From Lachnospiraceae bacterium UBA6998 (GTDB taxonomy: Bacteria; Bacillota; Clostridia; Lachnospirales; Lachnospiraceae): a stretch of 39,268 nucleotides of DNA. Each line of letters starts with the position of its first letter. Position 1 is the first letter of the stretch. The stretch lies in the NCBI GenBank assembly GCA_002448395.1, contig DJXS01000043.1, forward strand, positions 1-39,268, given 5' to 3'. The notes below the pieces were generated by a model, which was not told the DNA's origin, did not search any database, and worked only from the letters and a program-made list of their open reading frames with translations. Made by a program: the position numbers and the translations under genes. Shown here in pieces: positions 14,781 through 23,205 of this stretch.

Positions 14781-14946
14781 CTTAATTATTGACTGCTTCG
14801 CCGGAGGAGGCGGCGCATCTGTTGGAATAGAGATGGCACTGAGGAGAGAGGTTGACATTGCTATTAACCATGATCCAGAGGCTATCAGGATACCTTTCTG
14901 GGGGGTTTTTATGAAAATCGAAGAAGTGCCGGGAGGTGGTGACTGA
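14770..14946 (+). pseudogene. N-terminal stump of a C5-cytosine DNA methyltransferase
   Basis: This 58-codon frame begins MKNSLIIDCFAGGGGASVGI, the SAM-binding motif I of Dcm-type enzymes, followed by AINHDPEAIR, as in full-length phage enzymes. After about codon 40 homology stops (IPFWGVFMKIEEVPGGGD) and the frame ends, while complete enzymes have several hundred residues with the Pro-Cys catalytic loop. A deletion has therefore removed most of the gene. It overlaps the helicase-methyltransferase stop by 11 bp. Confidence 0.75.
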
Positions 14947-15090
14947 ATGTATGTAATATGCCACTGCGAAGATTGCAAGAACAACAAAGATGGATACTGC
15001 GAGTTGGATGAAGTATGTATCTCGAATAACGAACTGACGGCAGCGGGATTTGTTCCGCTGTGCACGGACTACGAGGAGGAAACATGTTAA
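14947..15090 (+). CDS. Cys-rich small protein, 47 residues
   Basis: The product MYVICHCEDCKNNKDGYC... has seven Cys, including CHCEDC, and ends EEETC. It looks like a small metal-binding fold of the kind common in Clostridia phages. The ATG directly follows the stop of the methyltransferase stump, with GGAGGTGGTG upstream, and its end overlaps the ASCH gene start. Function unknown. Confidence 0.6.
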   Translation: MYVICHCEDCKNNKDGYCELDEVCISNNELTAAGFVPLCTDYEEETC

Positions 15091-15473
15091 CACTACCGAT
15101 CAAGCGCAAATGGCTGGAGATGATCCGGAGCGGGGAAAAGAAAGAGGAGTACAGAGCACTCTCTCCATATTATGCGACCCGGTTCAAAAGATTCCTTGGC
15201 TTGGAGCTTATTTCTGCTTCACAGGCTCAGGTTGAAAGTGCACTCCGGGCAGCAGGCGGCGTACCGTTTAAAGACATAATTCTTCGTGCAGGATACAGCC
15301 TGTCAGCCCCGGCCACGATGATAAGCGGGTATATCACAATATCAACTGGGCGCCCTGAGTGGGGAGCAACTGAAGGCGAGGAGTATTACGTGCTCCATAT
15401 CACCGGGATGGAAGATCTGCTGACCGACGAAAAGTCCAGAACATATGGAGAAAAAAAGGAGAGGAAAAACTAA
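15084..15473 (+). CDS. ASCH-domain protein
   Basis: A 129-residue protein with the ASCH pattern at its N-terminus: LPIKRKWLEMIRSGEKKEEYRALSPYYATRF. ASCH folds resemble PUA domains and bind or act on RNA or nucleosides. Here the protein probably interacts with RNA or a modified base in the infected cell. ATG 15084 with GAGGAGG upstream fits better than the further upstream frame start. It lies in the string of small genes after the methyltransferase. Confidence 0.85.
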   Translation: MLTLPIKRKWLEMIRSGEKKEEYRALSPYYATRFKRFLGLELISASQAQVESALRAAGGVPFKDIILRAGYSLSAPATMISGYITISTGRPEWGATEGEEYYVLHITGMEDLLTDEKSRTYGEKKERKN

Positions 15474-15715
15474 TGGGAATTGCAGATATGTTTGGAAAAG
15501 ACGATAGGTTCGAAATCAAAACAGAGGCATTCATTGGAATGGTACAGGAAGCAGCCGCAGCAGAAGCAAGAGTCAGTCTATTGGGAAATGCGATTAACTG
15601 CAACGTGCCGTATAGATATATTCGGGAAATGATAACAGGAAAGGCAGAAGAGGTGGGGACTGATACAAATTCAGAAGAAAACAATGAGACAGAGATAGAG
15701 GAGGGGCAAGAGTGA
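15473..15715 (+). CDS. Hypothetical phage protein, 80 residues
   Basis: An acidic helical protein (TEAFIGMVQEAAAAEARVSLLGNAINCNVPYRYIREMITG) with a Glu/Asn/Thr-rich tail. No family recognised. It overlaps the ASCH stop by one base and its own stop overlaps the next GTG start. Confidence 0.65.
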   Translation: MGIADMFGKDDRFEIKTEAFIGMVQEAAAAEARVSLLGNAINCNVPYRYIREMITGKAEEVGTDTNSEENNETEIEEGQE

Positions 15716-15999
15716 GGTATGCAAATATCTGCGGTATAAAGCATAGAATCATCGAGTGCGAGGATAAATTCAATGTAGATTCGCACTTGGGAATGATTGA
15801 TTACAAAGCAGCTGAAATCCGCATCAACAAAGACATGGCACAGCAAGTCAAGGAAGCCACAATTTGCCATGAGGTACTACACGGACTATTGGTGCATATC
15901 GGGAGAGATGACATGTCAGAGGACGAACAGTTTGTGACTGCTCTGGGAAATGCTATATATGGAGCATTTCATCTGCGAGAGGAGATGCGGAATGATTGA
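15712..15999 (+). CDS. Small HExxH metallopeptidase-like phage protein
   Basis: A 95-residue protein starting at GTG with GGAGGGG upstream. It contains ICHEVLHGLL (H53-E54-x-x-H57) and a following acidic helix (MSEDEQFVTALGNAIYGAF) whose Glu could be the third zinc ligand. This is the minimal ImmA/IrrE or SprT-like zincin core found in many siphophages. It may act on a regulator or be a non-catalytic remnant fold. It is distinct from the ImmA-like gene at 2614-3074. Confidence 0.75.
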   Translation: MRYANICGIKHRIIECEDKFNVDSHLGMIDYKAAEIRINKDMAQQVKEATICHEVLHGLLVHIGRDDMSEDEQFVTALGNAIYGAFHLREEMRND

Positions 16000-16093
16000 C
16001 GTACTGATCGCTTTCGCAGTTGGACAAATTATCGGCGTGCTTCTGCTTATGGTTGTGACCTGTATTATGTTGTGGAGGTGGTGGAGAGAATGA
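15992..16093 (+). CDS. Single-pass membrane peptide, 33 residues
   Basis: The product is almost one hydrophobic helix (LIAFAVGQIIGVLLLMVVTCIMLW) ending WRWWRE. GAGGAG lies upstream and both ends overlap neighbours (ATGA), so it is tightly coupled. No family recognised. Confidence 0.55.
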   Translation: MIDVLIAFAVGQIIGVLLLMVVTCIMLWRWWRE

Positions 16094-16215
16094 TTCAGAC
16101 AGGACTTGTTTTGTGGATTTTATATCAACTCAATGCACCGACCATGATAATTGGACTGGGATGGTTGGTCATGTTCGTTAAAGTATTTTGCTGTGCTATG
16201 GATTTATTGGATTGA
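16090..16215 (+). CDS. Small membrane protein, 41 residues
   Basis: An ATGA-coupled frame after the preceding peptide, with GGTGGAGAG upstream. Two hydrophobic stretches (TGLVLWILYQL and IIGLGWLVMFVKVFC) suggest a membrane peptide. No family is recognised. It could belong with its two membrane neighbours as one function. Confidence 0.5.
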   Translation: MIQTGLVLWILYQLNAPTMIIGLGWLVMFVKVFCCAMDLLD

Positions 16216-16228
16216 GGTAGAGAAGGAA

Positions 16229-16402
16229 ATGGAACAAGTTGTGAAAGTGTTGATGATAATTTCGCTTGTTGGAGTTTTTCTCTGCATTTTGAAACTGATA
16301 TATGATGGTGTGACTGGTGAGTCGCCCTGGGAGACAAGCAGCGATTTGCTTATGCTCATAATGTTATTGATCACCTTGTTGGGATATGGAGCGATTACAT
16401 GA
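16229..16402 (+). CDS. Small two-helix membrane protein, 57 residues
   Basis: Start ATG 16229 has GAGAAGGA upstream; the longer reading from 16151 overlaps the previous gene. Hydrophobic segments VVKVLMIISLVGVFLCILKLI and LLMLIMLLITLLGYGAI flank a short polar loop (YDGVTGESPWETSSD). A holin-like or inner-membrane role is possible; position in the middle block argues against the main lysis holin, which lies at 35672. Confidence 0.6.
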   Translation: MEQVVKVLMIISLVGVFLCILKLIYDGVTGESPWETSSDLLMLIMLLITLLGYGAIT

Positions 16403-16426
16403 AGGAAAGAATATGGGGAGCAAGTC

Positions 16427-16603
16427 ATGAGAACCTGTTTACTTAACGATTGTACCGGATTTGAGAGTATGGCGCCCTGCTGCCTGGACTGCAGCGAGCG
16501 TGATGTGTGCCCGGACCGGTGCCCAAGGACGGAAACAATTTATTGTGTAGGAGTGATAGAGGATTATAATGACAAAAATACGAGCAGAGCTATCAAAGAG
16601 TAA
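16427..16603 (+). CDS. Cys-rich small protein, 58 residues
   Basis: The product has ten Cys in the first 40 residues (MRTCLLNDCTG, CCLDCSERDVC, RCPR), a pattern of a compact metal-binding fold also seen elsewhere in this window. GGGGAG lies upstream of ATG. It overlaps the next gene by 35 bp. No function recognised. Confidence 0.6.
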   Translation: MRTCLLNDCTGFESMAPCCLDCSERDVCPDRCPRTETIYCVGVIEDYNDKNTSRAIKE

Positions 16604-17018
16604 CCCGCTGTACGTTGATAAACATGCTTTCTTGTCTGCTTATCATTTCGCTTTGCAATATCCAGTATGGAAACGACAGTACGCTGACACGATCGGATCA
16701 GCGGTCAAAGCCGTTGATCCTGACGGTATGCCGCACGGATCAGAGACTGGAGACCCGACATCACGGATCGCGATGAGGGCAAGCGTGCTTCGTAGTAACA
16801 TCGACCTGATAGAGAGCACTGCATTGACTGCCGGAGAAGGCCTCGCTGAATATATTCTTTTTGCTACGACCAATGAGGGTGTAACATATAAATATCTCAC
16901 TGGTGAGCGCTGTAAACTCGGCAGGATCCCGTGTGGAAGGAATGAATACTATCAGAGACGGAGACTGTTTTACTATCTGCTCTCAAAGCGAATGGAGGAA
17001 CGCAATGTCACGAGCTGA
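16569..17018 (+). CDS. Probable late-gene transcription regulator
   Basis: A 149-residue helical protein whose C-terminus (CKLGRIPCGRNEYYQRRRLFYYLLSKRMEE) resembles the sigma-like end of phage late regulators in the ArpU/RinA broad group. It stands at the end of the early/middle block, just before terminase, where such activators usually lie. The match is by pattern and position only, so the function is inferred. GTAGGAG precedes the start. Confidence 0.55.
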   Translation: MTKIRAELSKSNPLYVDKHAFLSAYHFALQYPVWKRQYADTIGSAVKAVDPDGMPHGSETGDPTSRIAMRASVLRSNIDLIESTALTAGEGLAEYILFATTNEGVTYKYLTGERCKLGRIPCGRNEYYQRRRLFYYLLSKRMEERNVTS

Positions 17019-17646
17019 TGCTATAAGAGATGGTGTGGAGATTGTAGAAGATGGGAGGTGGGGGTGTTATTACAAGATCCCTTGCGCCCAGTGTGGTAAC
17101 ACATATGGGAGCCGTCAGTATACTGGCAACAGGATATATCTTTGTCCGACATGCAGAGAGATCAACAAGAAAAAGCGAAAAGCCGCAGTGGATGAACTGG
17201 CCCTTTCAATTCCTGACGTCGAGACCAAAGAAGAGAAGCGCTACCGTAAGGCGGTGGAAGAAATCGAGAAGCAGGTTGGCTCCCTAAAAGGATATGAGCG
17301 GGCCGTTGAGATATGCCGCAAAGCTACGTTCAAGTATGGCAGTACACCGGAAGCGATGCTTGCAATCGAATTGGTAAAGAACAAATACAAGATTATTCCT
17401 CAGCAGAAGATAGGAAGTTATCATGTCGACTTTGCTTTGCCGGATGAGAAACTGATCATTGAGGTTGACGGATCCATCTATCATGCGAATACACAGAAAG
17501 AACTGGAGCGCGAGGCAGCTATCAATTACAGGATCGGATTCGATTGGCACTTCATCCACATACCTGCTGAATCAATCAGTAAAGATGTGCGGAAAGTTGT
17601 GAGACTTTTGAAAAAGAGGGACACAGGGGACAAGTATTCGTTTTAA
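17005..17646 (+). CDS. Zinc-finger plus DUF559/Vsr-like endonuclease
   Basis: A 213-residue protein from ATG 17005 (GGAGG upstream). The N-terminus has a four-Cys zinc ribbon (C27-x-x-C30, C47-x-x-C50), then a coiled coil, then a Vsr/DUF559-like PD-(D/E)XK fold: TPEAMLAIELV, IIPQQKIGSYHVDFALPDEKLIIEVDGSIYH with D142 and E153-V-D155. It could be a homing-type or nicking endonuclease; nucleases beside terminase genes often assist packaging. It ends about 50 bp before the terminator closing this block. Confidence 0.8.
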   Translation: MSRADAIRDGVEIVEDGRWGCYYKIPCAQCGNTYGSRQYTGNRIYLCPTCREINKKKRKAAVDELALSIPDVETKEEKRYRKAVEEIEKQVGSLKGYERAVEICRKATFKYGSTPEAMLAIELVKNKYKIIPQQKIGSYHVDFALPDEKLIIEVDGSIYHANTQKELEREAAINYRIGFDWHFIHIPAESISKDVRKVVRLLKKRDTGDKYSF

Positions 17647-17694
17647 AATATACAATGCGAAACGATACAACAGATATACCTTTTTGATGCCAGG

Positions 17695-17726
17695 GCGTCG
17701 TACTCTCACAGGTACGGCGCTCTTTT
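17695..17726 (+). terminator. Intrinsic terminator ending the early/middle block
   Basis: Nine-base stem GCGTCGTAC (17695-17703) with GTACGGCGC (17712-17720, one G-U pair), eight-base loop, then TCTTTT. It closes the block ending at 17646. The 175-bp gap to the terminase gene holds this and a second hairpin; no clear promoter was recognised. Confidence 0.75.
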
Positions 17727-17762
17727 AGCGCATGCCGATAGCGCTCTATAAGCCATGGCGCC

Positions 17763-17794
17763 GCGGGCTCTTATATGGGCCCGCAGACTTTTTA
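17763..17794 (+). terminator. Second hairpin before the terminase genes
   Basis: GCGGGC (17763-17768) pairs with GCCCGC (17779-17784) over a 10-base loop and is followed, after AGAC, by TTTTT. Possible back-up terminator or leader structure of the late transcript. Confidence 0.55.
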
Positions 17795-17821
17795 CGAAAC
17801 CGACGAATAGCGAGGTGAGCC

Positions 17822-18568
17822 ATGCCGAAGGCAAAGAACGCGAAGGCGGACGAAGCCCTCGAACTGTTCCGGCAGGGTTTTAAACTCGTTGAGATCGCAG
17901 GCAGGCTCGGAGTACCCCCCGGGACTGTCAGACGGTGGAAGTCCATTTATGGATGGGAAAGCGAACGTTCGGAAAAGATATCGAGCGTTCGCAAACGTGG
18001 CGCACAGCCAGGAAACAAGAATTCTAAAGGCGGACCGCCGGGAAATAAGAAAGCCGAGAAGTACGGCTTTCTGTCAAAGTATCTTCCCACAGAGACAAAG
18101 GAGATCTTTGACGCTGTGGCCGAGGCTGATCCGCTGGATCTTCTGTGGCATCAGATACAGATCCAATACGCGGCGATCATCCGGGCGCAGAAAATAGCCT
18201 ATGTCAAGGATCAGCATGATAAGACGATTGAGAAGGTCGAGGAGAAGGACGGCAATGTCATCGGTGAGCGCTGGGAAATTCAGCAGGCCTGGGACAAGCA
18301 GGAGAACTTCCTGAAGGCCCAAAGCCGGGCAATGTCAACGTTGGCGAATATGCTGCGCCATTATGAGCAGACGCTGAGAGACAGGGGCGAGAATGTGACC
18401 GAAGAGCAGCGCCTGCGTCTTGATAAGCTGAGAGCCGAGACGGAGCGGATCCGCAGGAGCAGTGATCCTGATCAGGACGACGGAGTGGAGATCATAAACG
18501 ATGCACCGAGACAAGAAGACGGTCAGGATCTCGGACATTGTGATTCCGAAGTACCTGCCGATATTTAA
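17822..18568 (+). CDS. terS: Terminase small subunit
   Basis: A 248-residue protein. The N-terminus has a helix-turn-helix for pac-site binding (DEALELFRQGFKLVEIAGRLGVPPGTVRRWKSIYGW), then a basic linker with GNKNSKGGPPGNKKAEKYGF, typical of PBSX/XtmA-type small subunits, then an oligomerising helical part. It recognises phage DNA and hands it to the large subunit, with which it overlaps by 68 bp. It starts the packaging and head module. Confidence 0.93.
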   Translation: MPKAKNAKADEALELFRQGFKLVEIAGRLGVPPGTVRRWKSIYGWESERSEKISSVRKRGAQPGNKNSKGGPPGNKKAEKYGFLSKYLPTETKEIFDAVAEADPLDLLWHQIQIQYAAIIRAQKIAYVKDQHDKTIEKVEEKDGNVIGERWEIQQAWDKQENFLKAQSRAMSTLANMLRHYEQTLRDRGENVTEEQRLRLDKLRAETERIRRSSDPDQDDGVEIINDAPRQEDGQDLGHCDSEVPADI

Positions 18569-19865
18569 CGACCGTAAATATAAACACATTATCCTGAGCT
18601 CCGGACGTGCCGGCACGAAGTCTTCCTTCGCGGCGATCCGCGGCGACTATCAGCTGATCAGCCCGGAAAAGGGCTCCGTGGTCGTCCTCAGAAAGCACCA
18701 CAACAAGCTGCGCAAGACTGTGTACAAGGAGATGCTGCGCGGGATTAACCGTCTGCAGATCCCGAAGAACCGGTTCGACATCACGGTCAGCCCGATGGAG
18801 ATCAGGTACAAGCGGACCGGTAACACGATGTACTTCGCAGGATCTGACGGCATCGATGACACAAAGGGCATCATCGACGAGGACAGGCCGATCAAGCTGG
18901 TCATCCTGGACGAGCTGACGGAGTTCTTCGAGGATGGAGAGGGAGCCGACGAGATACAGAATATCGAGGCTACCTTCGTAAGAGGCAACACCGGCGGATT
19001 CCAGATGCTGTATCTGTACAACCCGCCGAAGAACCCAAATGCGCCTATCAACAAGTGGTGCCGCGAGATGGAGAAGCGCCCGGACGTCCTGCACATCCAC
19101 GTGGATTACAGGGACGTTCCTGCTGAGTGGTTGGGCCCTGACCTGATCGCATCAGCTGAGGCTCTGAAGGCAGCAGACGAGCGGCAGTACCGCTGGGTGT
19201 GGCTCGGGATCCCTGTAGGTGTTGACGAGGTCATCTACTACATGTTCTCTGACCGGCACAGGAAAAAGCCGGCAGAGGACCAGAAGTACCCGATTATCGG
19301 GATAGGAGTCGACTACGGCCAGCAGAACGCTACAACCTTCCAGGCGTTCGGGCTGGACGATTACAAGCACCGACTGGACGGCCTTGCGGAGTATTATCAC
19401 AGTGGCCGGGACACCGGCAAGCAGAGGAGCCCTTCGGAATATGCGAAGGACTTCATAGGTCTGTGCACGGCGCTTGATCAGCTGTACACACCGGGGCCCA
19501 GCACGCACTGCACGTTTTATGTGTTCATTGACCCAAGTGCGCAGGGCCTCAAGGAAGAGATCAAGCGCCTGCTCCCGGGCGTACCGTTCAATGTGATCAT
19601 GAGGGATGCTAAGAACGATGTGAAGCTGGGAATCAGCAGAGTGCAGAAGCTCCTGACTTACGACATGATAAGCCTGAGCCCGCTGCAGGAGAACGCGATC
19701 GACGAGTTCGGAACTTACGAGTACGATAAGAAGAGCATTGAGAGGGGCAAGGAAGAGCCGGTCAAGATGGATGATCACGCCATGGATGCGATCCGTTATC
19801 TGGTGATGGGTATGTGGAAGCACCTGAAGCACTGGCTCCCGGAGGCAGAGGACGAGAGAGAATGA
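18501..19865 (+). CDS. terL: Terminase large subunit, PBSX family
   Basis: A 454-residue packaging motor. ATPase part: Walker A G35-R-A-G-T-K-S, Walker B V-I-L-D137-E138, with TFVRGNTGGFQMLYLYNPP as the coupling region. Nuclease part: GIGVDYGQQNATTF, VFIDPSAQGLKEEI and DDHAMDAIRYLVM carry the RNase H-like acidic residues. It cuts concatemers and pumps DNA into the prohead through the portal. PBSX-type enzymes usually make headful (pac) ends; that is inferred here. Confidence 0.96.
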   Translation: MHRDKKTVRISDIVIPKYLPIFNDRKYKHIILSSGRAGTKSSFAAIRGDYQLISPEKGSVVVLRKHHNKLRKTVYKEMLRGINRLQIPKNRFDITVSPMEIRYKRTGNTMYFAGSDGIDDTKGIIDEDRPIKLVILDELTEFFEDGEGADEIQNIEATFVRGNTGGFQMLYLYNPPKNPNAPINKWCREMEKRPDVLHIHVDYRDVPAEWLGPDLIASAEALKAADERQYRWVWLGIPVGVDEVIYYMFSDRHRKKPAEDQKYPIIGIGVDYGQQNATTFQAFGLDDYKHRLDGLAEYYHSGRDTGKQRSPSEYAKDFIGLCTALDQLYTPGPSTHCTFYVFIDPSAQGLKEEIKRLLPGVPFNVIMRDAKNDVKLGISRVQKLLTYDMISLSPLQENAIDEFGTYEYDKKSIERGKEEPVKMDDHAMDAIRYLVMGMWKHLKHWLPEAEDERE

Positions 19866-21331
19866 ATATTTTTGAGTATTTCAAGAAAAACGGGATCGAT
19901 ACTGTCGACCCGTCTTTTTATACATTCATAAAGATGTGGGATTCCTGGTACAGATCCAACGTCGCGAAGTTCCACACCTACCGCGTGTACACCGGATCCG
20001 GATATACCCGCTGCCGGCGCCACAGCCTCGGCGGGGCCAAGCTTGTCTGTGAGGATATGGCGAACCTCCTCTTGAATGAGCGCGTGAAGTTCACGATCGG
20101 CACTCCAAACGAAGAGACCGGGAAGATAGAGGACACCGTCGCGAATTCAACCTATGACTTCGTGAAGCTCGTCCTGAACAATGCCCGCTGGTGGAAGCTC
20201 GGCAACGAGTACCAGGAGAGGAAAGCGGCTCTCGGAACCGTGGCCTACGTGCCGTACCTTGACAACGCTGTTGTCGATGAAGAGGGGAACATCCTCAGCG
20301 GAGACGTCAAGATCGCGTATTTCACAGCCCCGAATATCTACCCGATCACGTGGGAGAACGGCTATGTGAACGAGGCGGCCTTCGTGTCGATCAAGACATA
20401 TCGCCGCAAGAAATACGCGCACATCCAGTTCCACATGCTCGAGAACGGGCTGTATGTGATCAAGAACAGCGTGGTGGAGTGCACGAACGGTGCCGGGTCA
20501 GAGATCCCGCCGGAAAGGTGGGGAGATATTCCTGCATTCGCAACACTGGCTCCCAGAGTCGAGACTGGATCCGACAAGCCTCAGTTCGTGATCGATACGC
20601 TGAATATCGTCAATAACATCGACAAGAGCGAGACAGACGACGGAAACCCGATGGGGATTTCCCTGTTCGCAAACGCGATCGACGTGCTCCGGAGCCTTGA
20701 CCTTAAGTATGATTCATACGCACAGGAATTCAGCCTCGGACGAAAGCGCATCTTTGTGGCTCCTGAAATGCTGAGCAATAAGGACGGGAACGCAGTGTTC
20801 GATGAAAACGACACGGTCTTCTACATTCTGCCTGAGGACTTCCGTGAAGACGGAGGCGAGAAGGGCATGATCCACGAGGTCAACATGGAACTGAGGATCG
20901 AAGAGCACAGCAAAGGGATCAACGACGACCTCAACTACCTGTCCAAAAAGTGCGGCTTCGGTACCCAGAGATACCGGTTCGATACCTCCGGGATCACAAC
21001 GGCCACGCAGGTGATCAGCGAGAACAGCGACATGTACCGGACACTGGTCAAGCACGAGCTCGTCCTGGACGATACCCTCAAGCAGCTCTTCAAGGTGATC
21101 ATCCGGCTGGGCATTGCGGCGCGGGTTCCGAACCTGTCCGAAGACGTGGAGATCCGGATCGATTTTGACGACTCCATCATCGAGGATAAGAAGGCCGAGC
21201 GTGACCAGGACCGGCAGGACGTCTCGATGGGAGTCATGGGGCTGGCTGAGTACCGCGCGAAGTGGTACGGAGAGACGGAAGAGACCGCTGCCGGCAGGAT
21301 CCCTGAACAGACTGGAGGAGTGATGCCTTAA
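19862..21331 (+). CDS. Portal protein, SPP1 gp6/A118-like
   Basis: A 489-residue protein at the head vertex through which DNA passes. ATG 19862 overlaps the terminase stop. The pattern CRRHSLGGAKLVCEDMANLLLNERVKF, then NNIDKSETDDGNPMGISLF, FSLGRKRIFV and GFGTQRYRFDTSGITTATQV (stem/crown region) fits the A118-type portal family. A Gln/Arg-rich helical end (RDQDRQDVSMGVMGLAEYRAKWYGE) is typical. It runs directly into the minor capsid gene. Confidence 0.94.
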   Translation: MNIFEYFKKNGIDTVDPSFYTFIKMWDSWYRSNVAKFHTYRVYTGSGYTRCRRHSLGGAKLVCEDMANLLLNERVKFTIGTPNEETGKIEDTVANSTYDFVKLVLNNARWWKLGNEYQERKAALGTVAYVPYLDNAVVDEEGNILSGDVKIAYFTAPNIYPITWENGYVNEAAFVSIKTYRRKKYAHIQFHMLENGLYVIKNSVVECTNGAGSEIPPERWGDIPAFATLAPRVETGSDKPQFVIDTLNIVNNIDKSETDDGNPMGISLFANAIDVLRSLDLKYDSYAQEFSLGRKRIFVAPEMLSNKDGNAVFDENDTVFYILPEDFREDGGEKGMIHEVNMELRIEEHSKGINDDLNYLSKKCGFGTQRYRFDTSGITTATQVISENSDMYRTLVKHELVLDDTLKQLFKVIIRLGIAARVPNLSEDVEIRIDFDDSIIEDKKAERDQDRQDVSMGVMGLAEYRAKWYGETEETAAGRIPEQTGGVMP

Positions 21332-23205
21332 TGAATCCCAGCTATGAGGATTTCGTAGACCAGACATTTTCAAAGCGGTACCGCCAGCTGGAGCTGGACA
21401 TCATGAGGGATATTGTCCGCAGGATCAAGAAGACCTCGGAGATCACTTCCTCTGCTGACTGGCAGATCATGCGGCTCACGATCATGGGGAACTCCTCAGA
21501 GGAGATTCGGAACATGATCAAAGAGGCGGGAGAGCTGAGCGAGAATGACATGCAGAAGCTCTTCAACGATGTTATCGAGAAAGAGTACACAAGGAGCGCG
21601 GATCTCTACAAAGAGGTCGGCGCTAATTTTGTGCCGTATGAGAAGAATACGGAAATGCAGCAGCTGACGCAGGCGCTGATCACGCAGTCGAACAACGAGC
21701 TGAAGAGCATCACAGGAACGATGGGATTCATGCTCGACTACGGCGACGGCCAGGGGCTGCGATTCACGCCGCACACGGAGATCTTCGACGATTACCTGAA
21801 CAGCGCAGTGATGGGCATTGCCTCCGGCGCATTCGACTATAACACCATGATCAGAAAGGTCGTCACGCAGATGACCAATTCGGGCCTCCGGACAGTCGAC
21901 TATGCTTCCGGCCGTCACGATCGCGTTGATGTGGCAGCCAGAAGGGCGGTCCTCACAGGTCTCTCACAGCTGACCGGCAGGATCACAGACACAAATGCCG
22001 CTGCCCTGAATACAGACCATTTCGAGGTCGCCTGGCACGCGGGGGCACGGCCTACACACCAGGAATGGCAGGGAAGGGTATGGAGCAAGAAGGAACTTGT
22101 GGATGTATGCGGGCTCGGATCCGTGACAGGACTGCTCGGTGCGAACTGCTACCACGACTATTACCCCTTCATCCCAGGAGTCTCTGAGCGCATGTACTCC
22201 GACGAGTGGCTCGACCAGATGAACAGGGAAGAGAACACTCCGAAGATCTTCAAGGGCAAGGAGTACACCGCCTACGAAGCACGGCAGCATCAGCGGTACA
22301 TCGAGCGCTGTATGCGGGCTCAGCGGGAGAAGGTGGAGCTCCTGAAGGAAGGCGGAGCAGACAAAGACGAAGTCATGCTTGCCCGCTGCAAGTACCAGGC
22401 CCAGCTTGACGAGTACAAGCGCTTCTCGAAGGTGATGAAGCTCCCGGAGCAGAGGGAGCGGATCTACTACGACATGAAAGGCCGCGTCGCTCCTCCGAGA
22501 GACGTGTATCAGCAGTATCTTGCGGAGCAGGCCGAGAAGAGGCGCAGGATCCAGACCGAGGCCGACAAGCACAAGGAACGTGCTGAGGAAGGCCGGAGGG
22601 CGGACATGAGGGGGAATATCCCTTCATTCAAAGGTGATTTTCAAAACTACAAGGATCCAAAAAGAGTATATACTCTAGCAGAAAGACAAATGATGGCCGA
22701 AGACGCAGACGAAATTGTTTCACAATTTACAAATAGAGAATCAAAGTGGAGTGGAAAAGTTGTATATGAGTTCGATAATCCATATGCCAAACTTTTAAAT
22801 TGTGACATTTCTCTTGCGCCGGATGCAACACTTGATATTGCAATGCATGAAAACCTGCACTCAAGATCAATTAGTCATTGTCCGGGCGAATATTCAAAAC
22901 ATGAGGCCTCTGAGGAAGCGAGCGTACAATTGATGACGGAATTGATCTGCAGAGAAATTGGAATTACTCCAGAGCCATCAGCGTACCAAGGTTGGACCGA
23001 TCACCTTAAGGAAATCAATAAAAAAGCAGAGCTCTATGAAGTCGAAGATGATTTTGTTAAAGATCTGTTTGAAGTAGATCCTACTGAAAGATATAAATGG
23101 CTTTATAAGAAAGTGCATGATAAAATCGATGTATCTGCAACGATACAGGAACAGGCTGAGATAGGATTACTATTACAGGAGTTTGAACCCAAAGATGACG
23201 TTTGA
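21331..23205 (+). CDS. Minor capsid protein (MuF-like, Phage_min_cap2) with C-terminal HExxH domain
   Basis: A 624-residue protein. Residues 1 to about 395 are a minor capsid protein 2 with WHAGARPTHQEWQGRVW (235-251) and ANCYHDYYPF; these proteins are packaged at the portal vertex. A basic coiled coil (395-430) follows. From about residue 430 (nt 22618) codon use turns sharply AT-rich and a new domain begins with HENLHSRSISH (H506-E507-x-x-H510) and HEASEEASVQLMTELI, in which E528 or E529 could be the third ligand: a zincin-like peptidase fold. Capsid proteins with toxin C-termini are known from temperate phages of Firmicutes. A short gene overlaps the end, then a terminator. Toxin activity is inferred. 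Confidence 0.88.
   Translation: MNPSYEDFVDQTFSKRYRQLELDIMRDIVRRIKKTSEITSSADWQIMRLTIMGNSSEEIRNMIKEAGELSENDMQKLFNDVIEKEYTRSADLYKEVGANFVPYEKNTEMQQLTQALITQSNNELKSITGTMGFMLDYGDGQGLRFTPHTEIFDDYLNSAVMGIASGAFDYNTMIRKVVTQMTNSGLRTVDYASGRHDRVDVAARRAVLTGLSQLTGRITDTNAAALNTDHFEVAWHAGARPTHQEWQGRVWSKKELVDVCGLGSVTGLLGANCYHDYYPFIPGVSERMYSDEWLDQMNREENTPKIFKGKEYTAYEARQHQRYIERCMRAQREKVELLKEGGADKDEVMLARCKYQAQLDEYKRFSKVMKLPEQRERIYYDMKGRVAPPRDVYQQYLAEQAEKRRRIQTEADKHKERAEEGRRADMRGNIPSFKGDFQNYKDPKRVYTLAERQMMAEDADEIVSQFTNRESKWSGKVVYEFDNPYAKLLNCDISLAPDATLDIAMHENLHSRSISHCPGEYSKHEASEEASVQLMTELICREIGITPEPSAYQGWTDHLKEINKKAELYEVEDDFVKDLFEVDPTERYKWLYKKVHDKIDVSATIQEQAEIGLLLQEFEPKDDV

Noticed and set aside
14247..15065. 272-codon minus-strand frame opposite the helicase-methyltransferase end
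   Set aside because: Shadow of the methyltransferase; it even runs across the C5 methyltransferase stump and has no promoter or ribosome site.
15712..15999. This HExxH gene as the partner of the lysogeny repressor
   Set aside because: It lies far away in the middle operon; the frameshifted ImmA-like gene next to the repressor is the natural partner. Rescue of the broken gene by this one cannot be excluded but nothing supports it.
16229..16402. Small membrane protein as the lysis holin
   Set aside because: It is in the middle block; a typical holin directly precedes the lysin at 35672.
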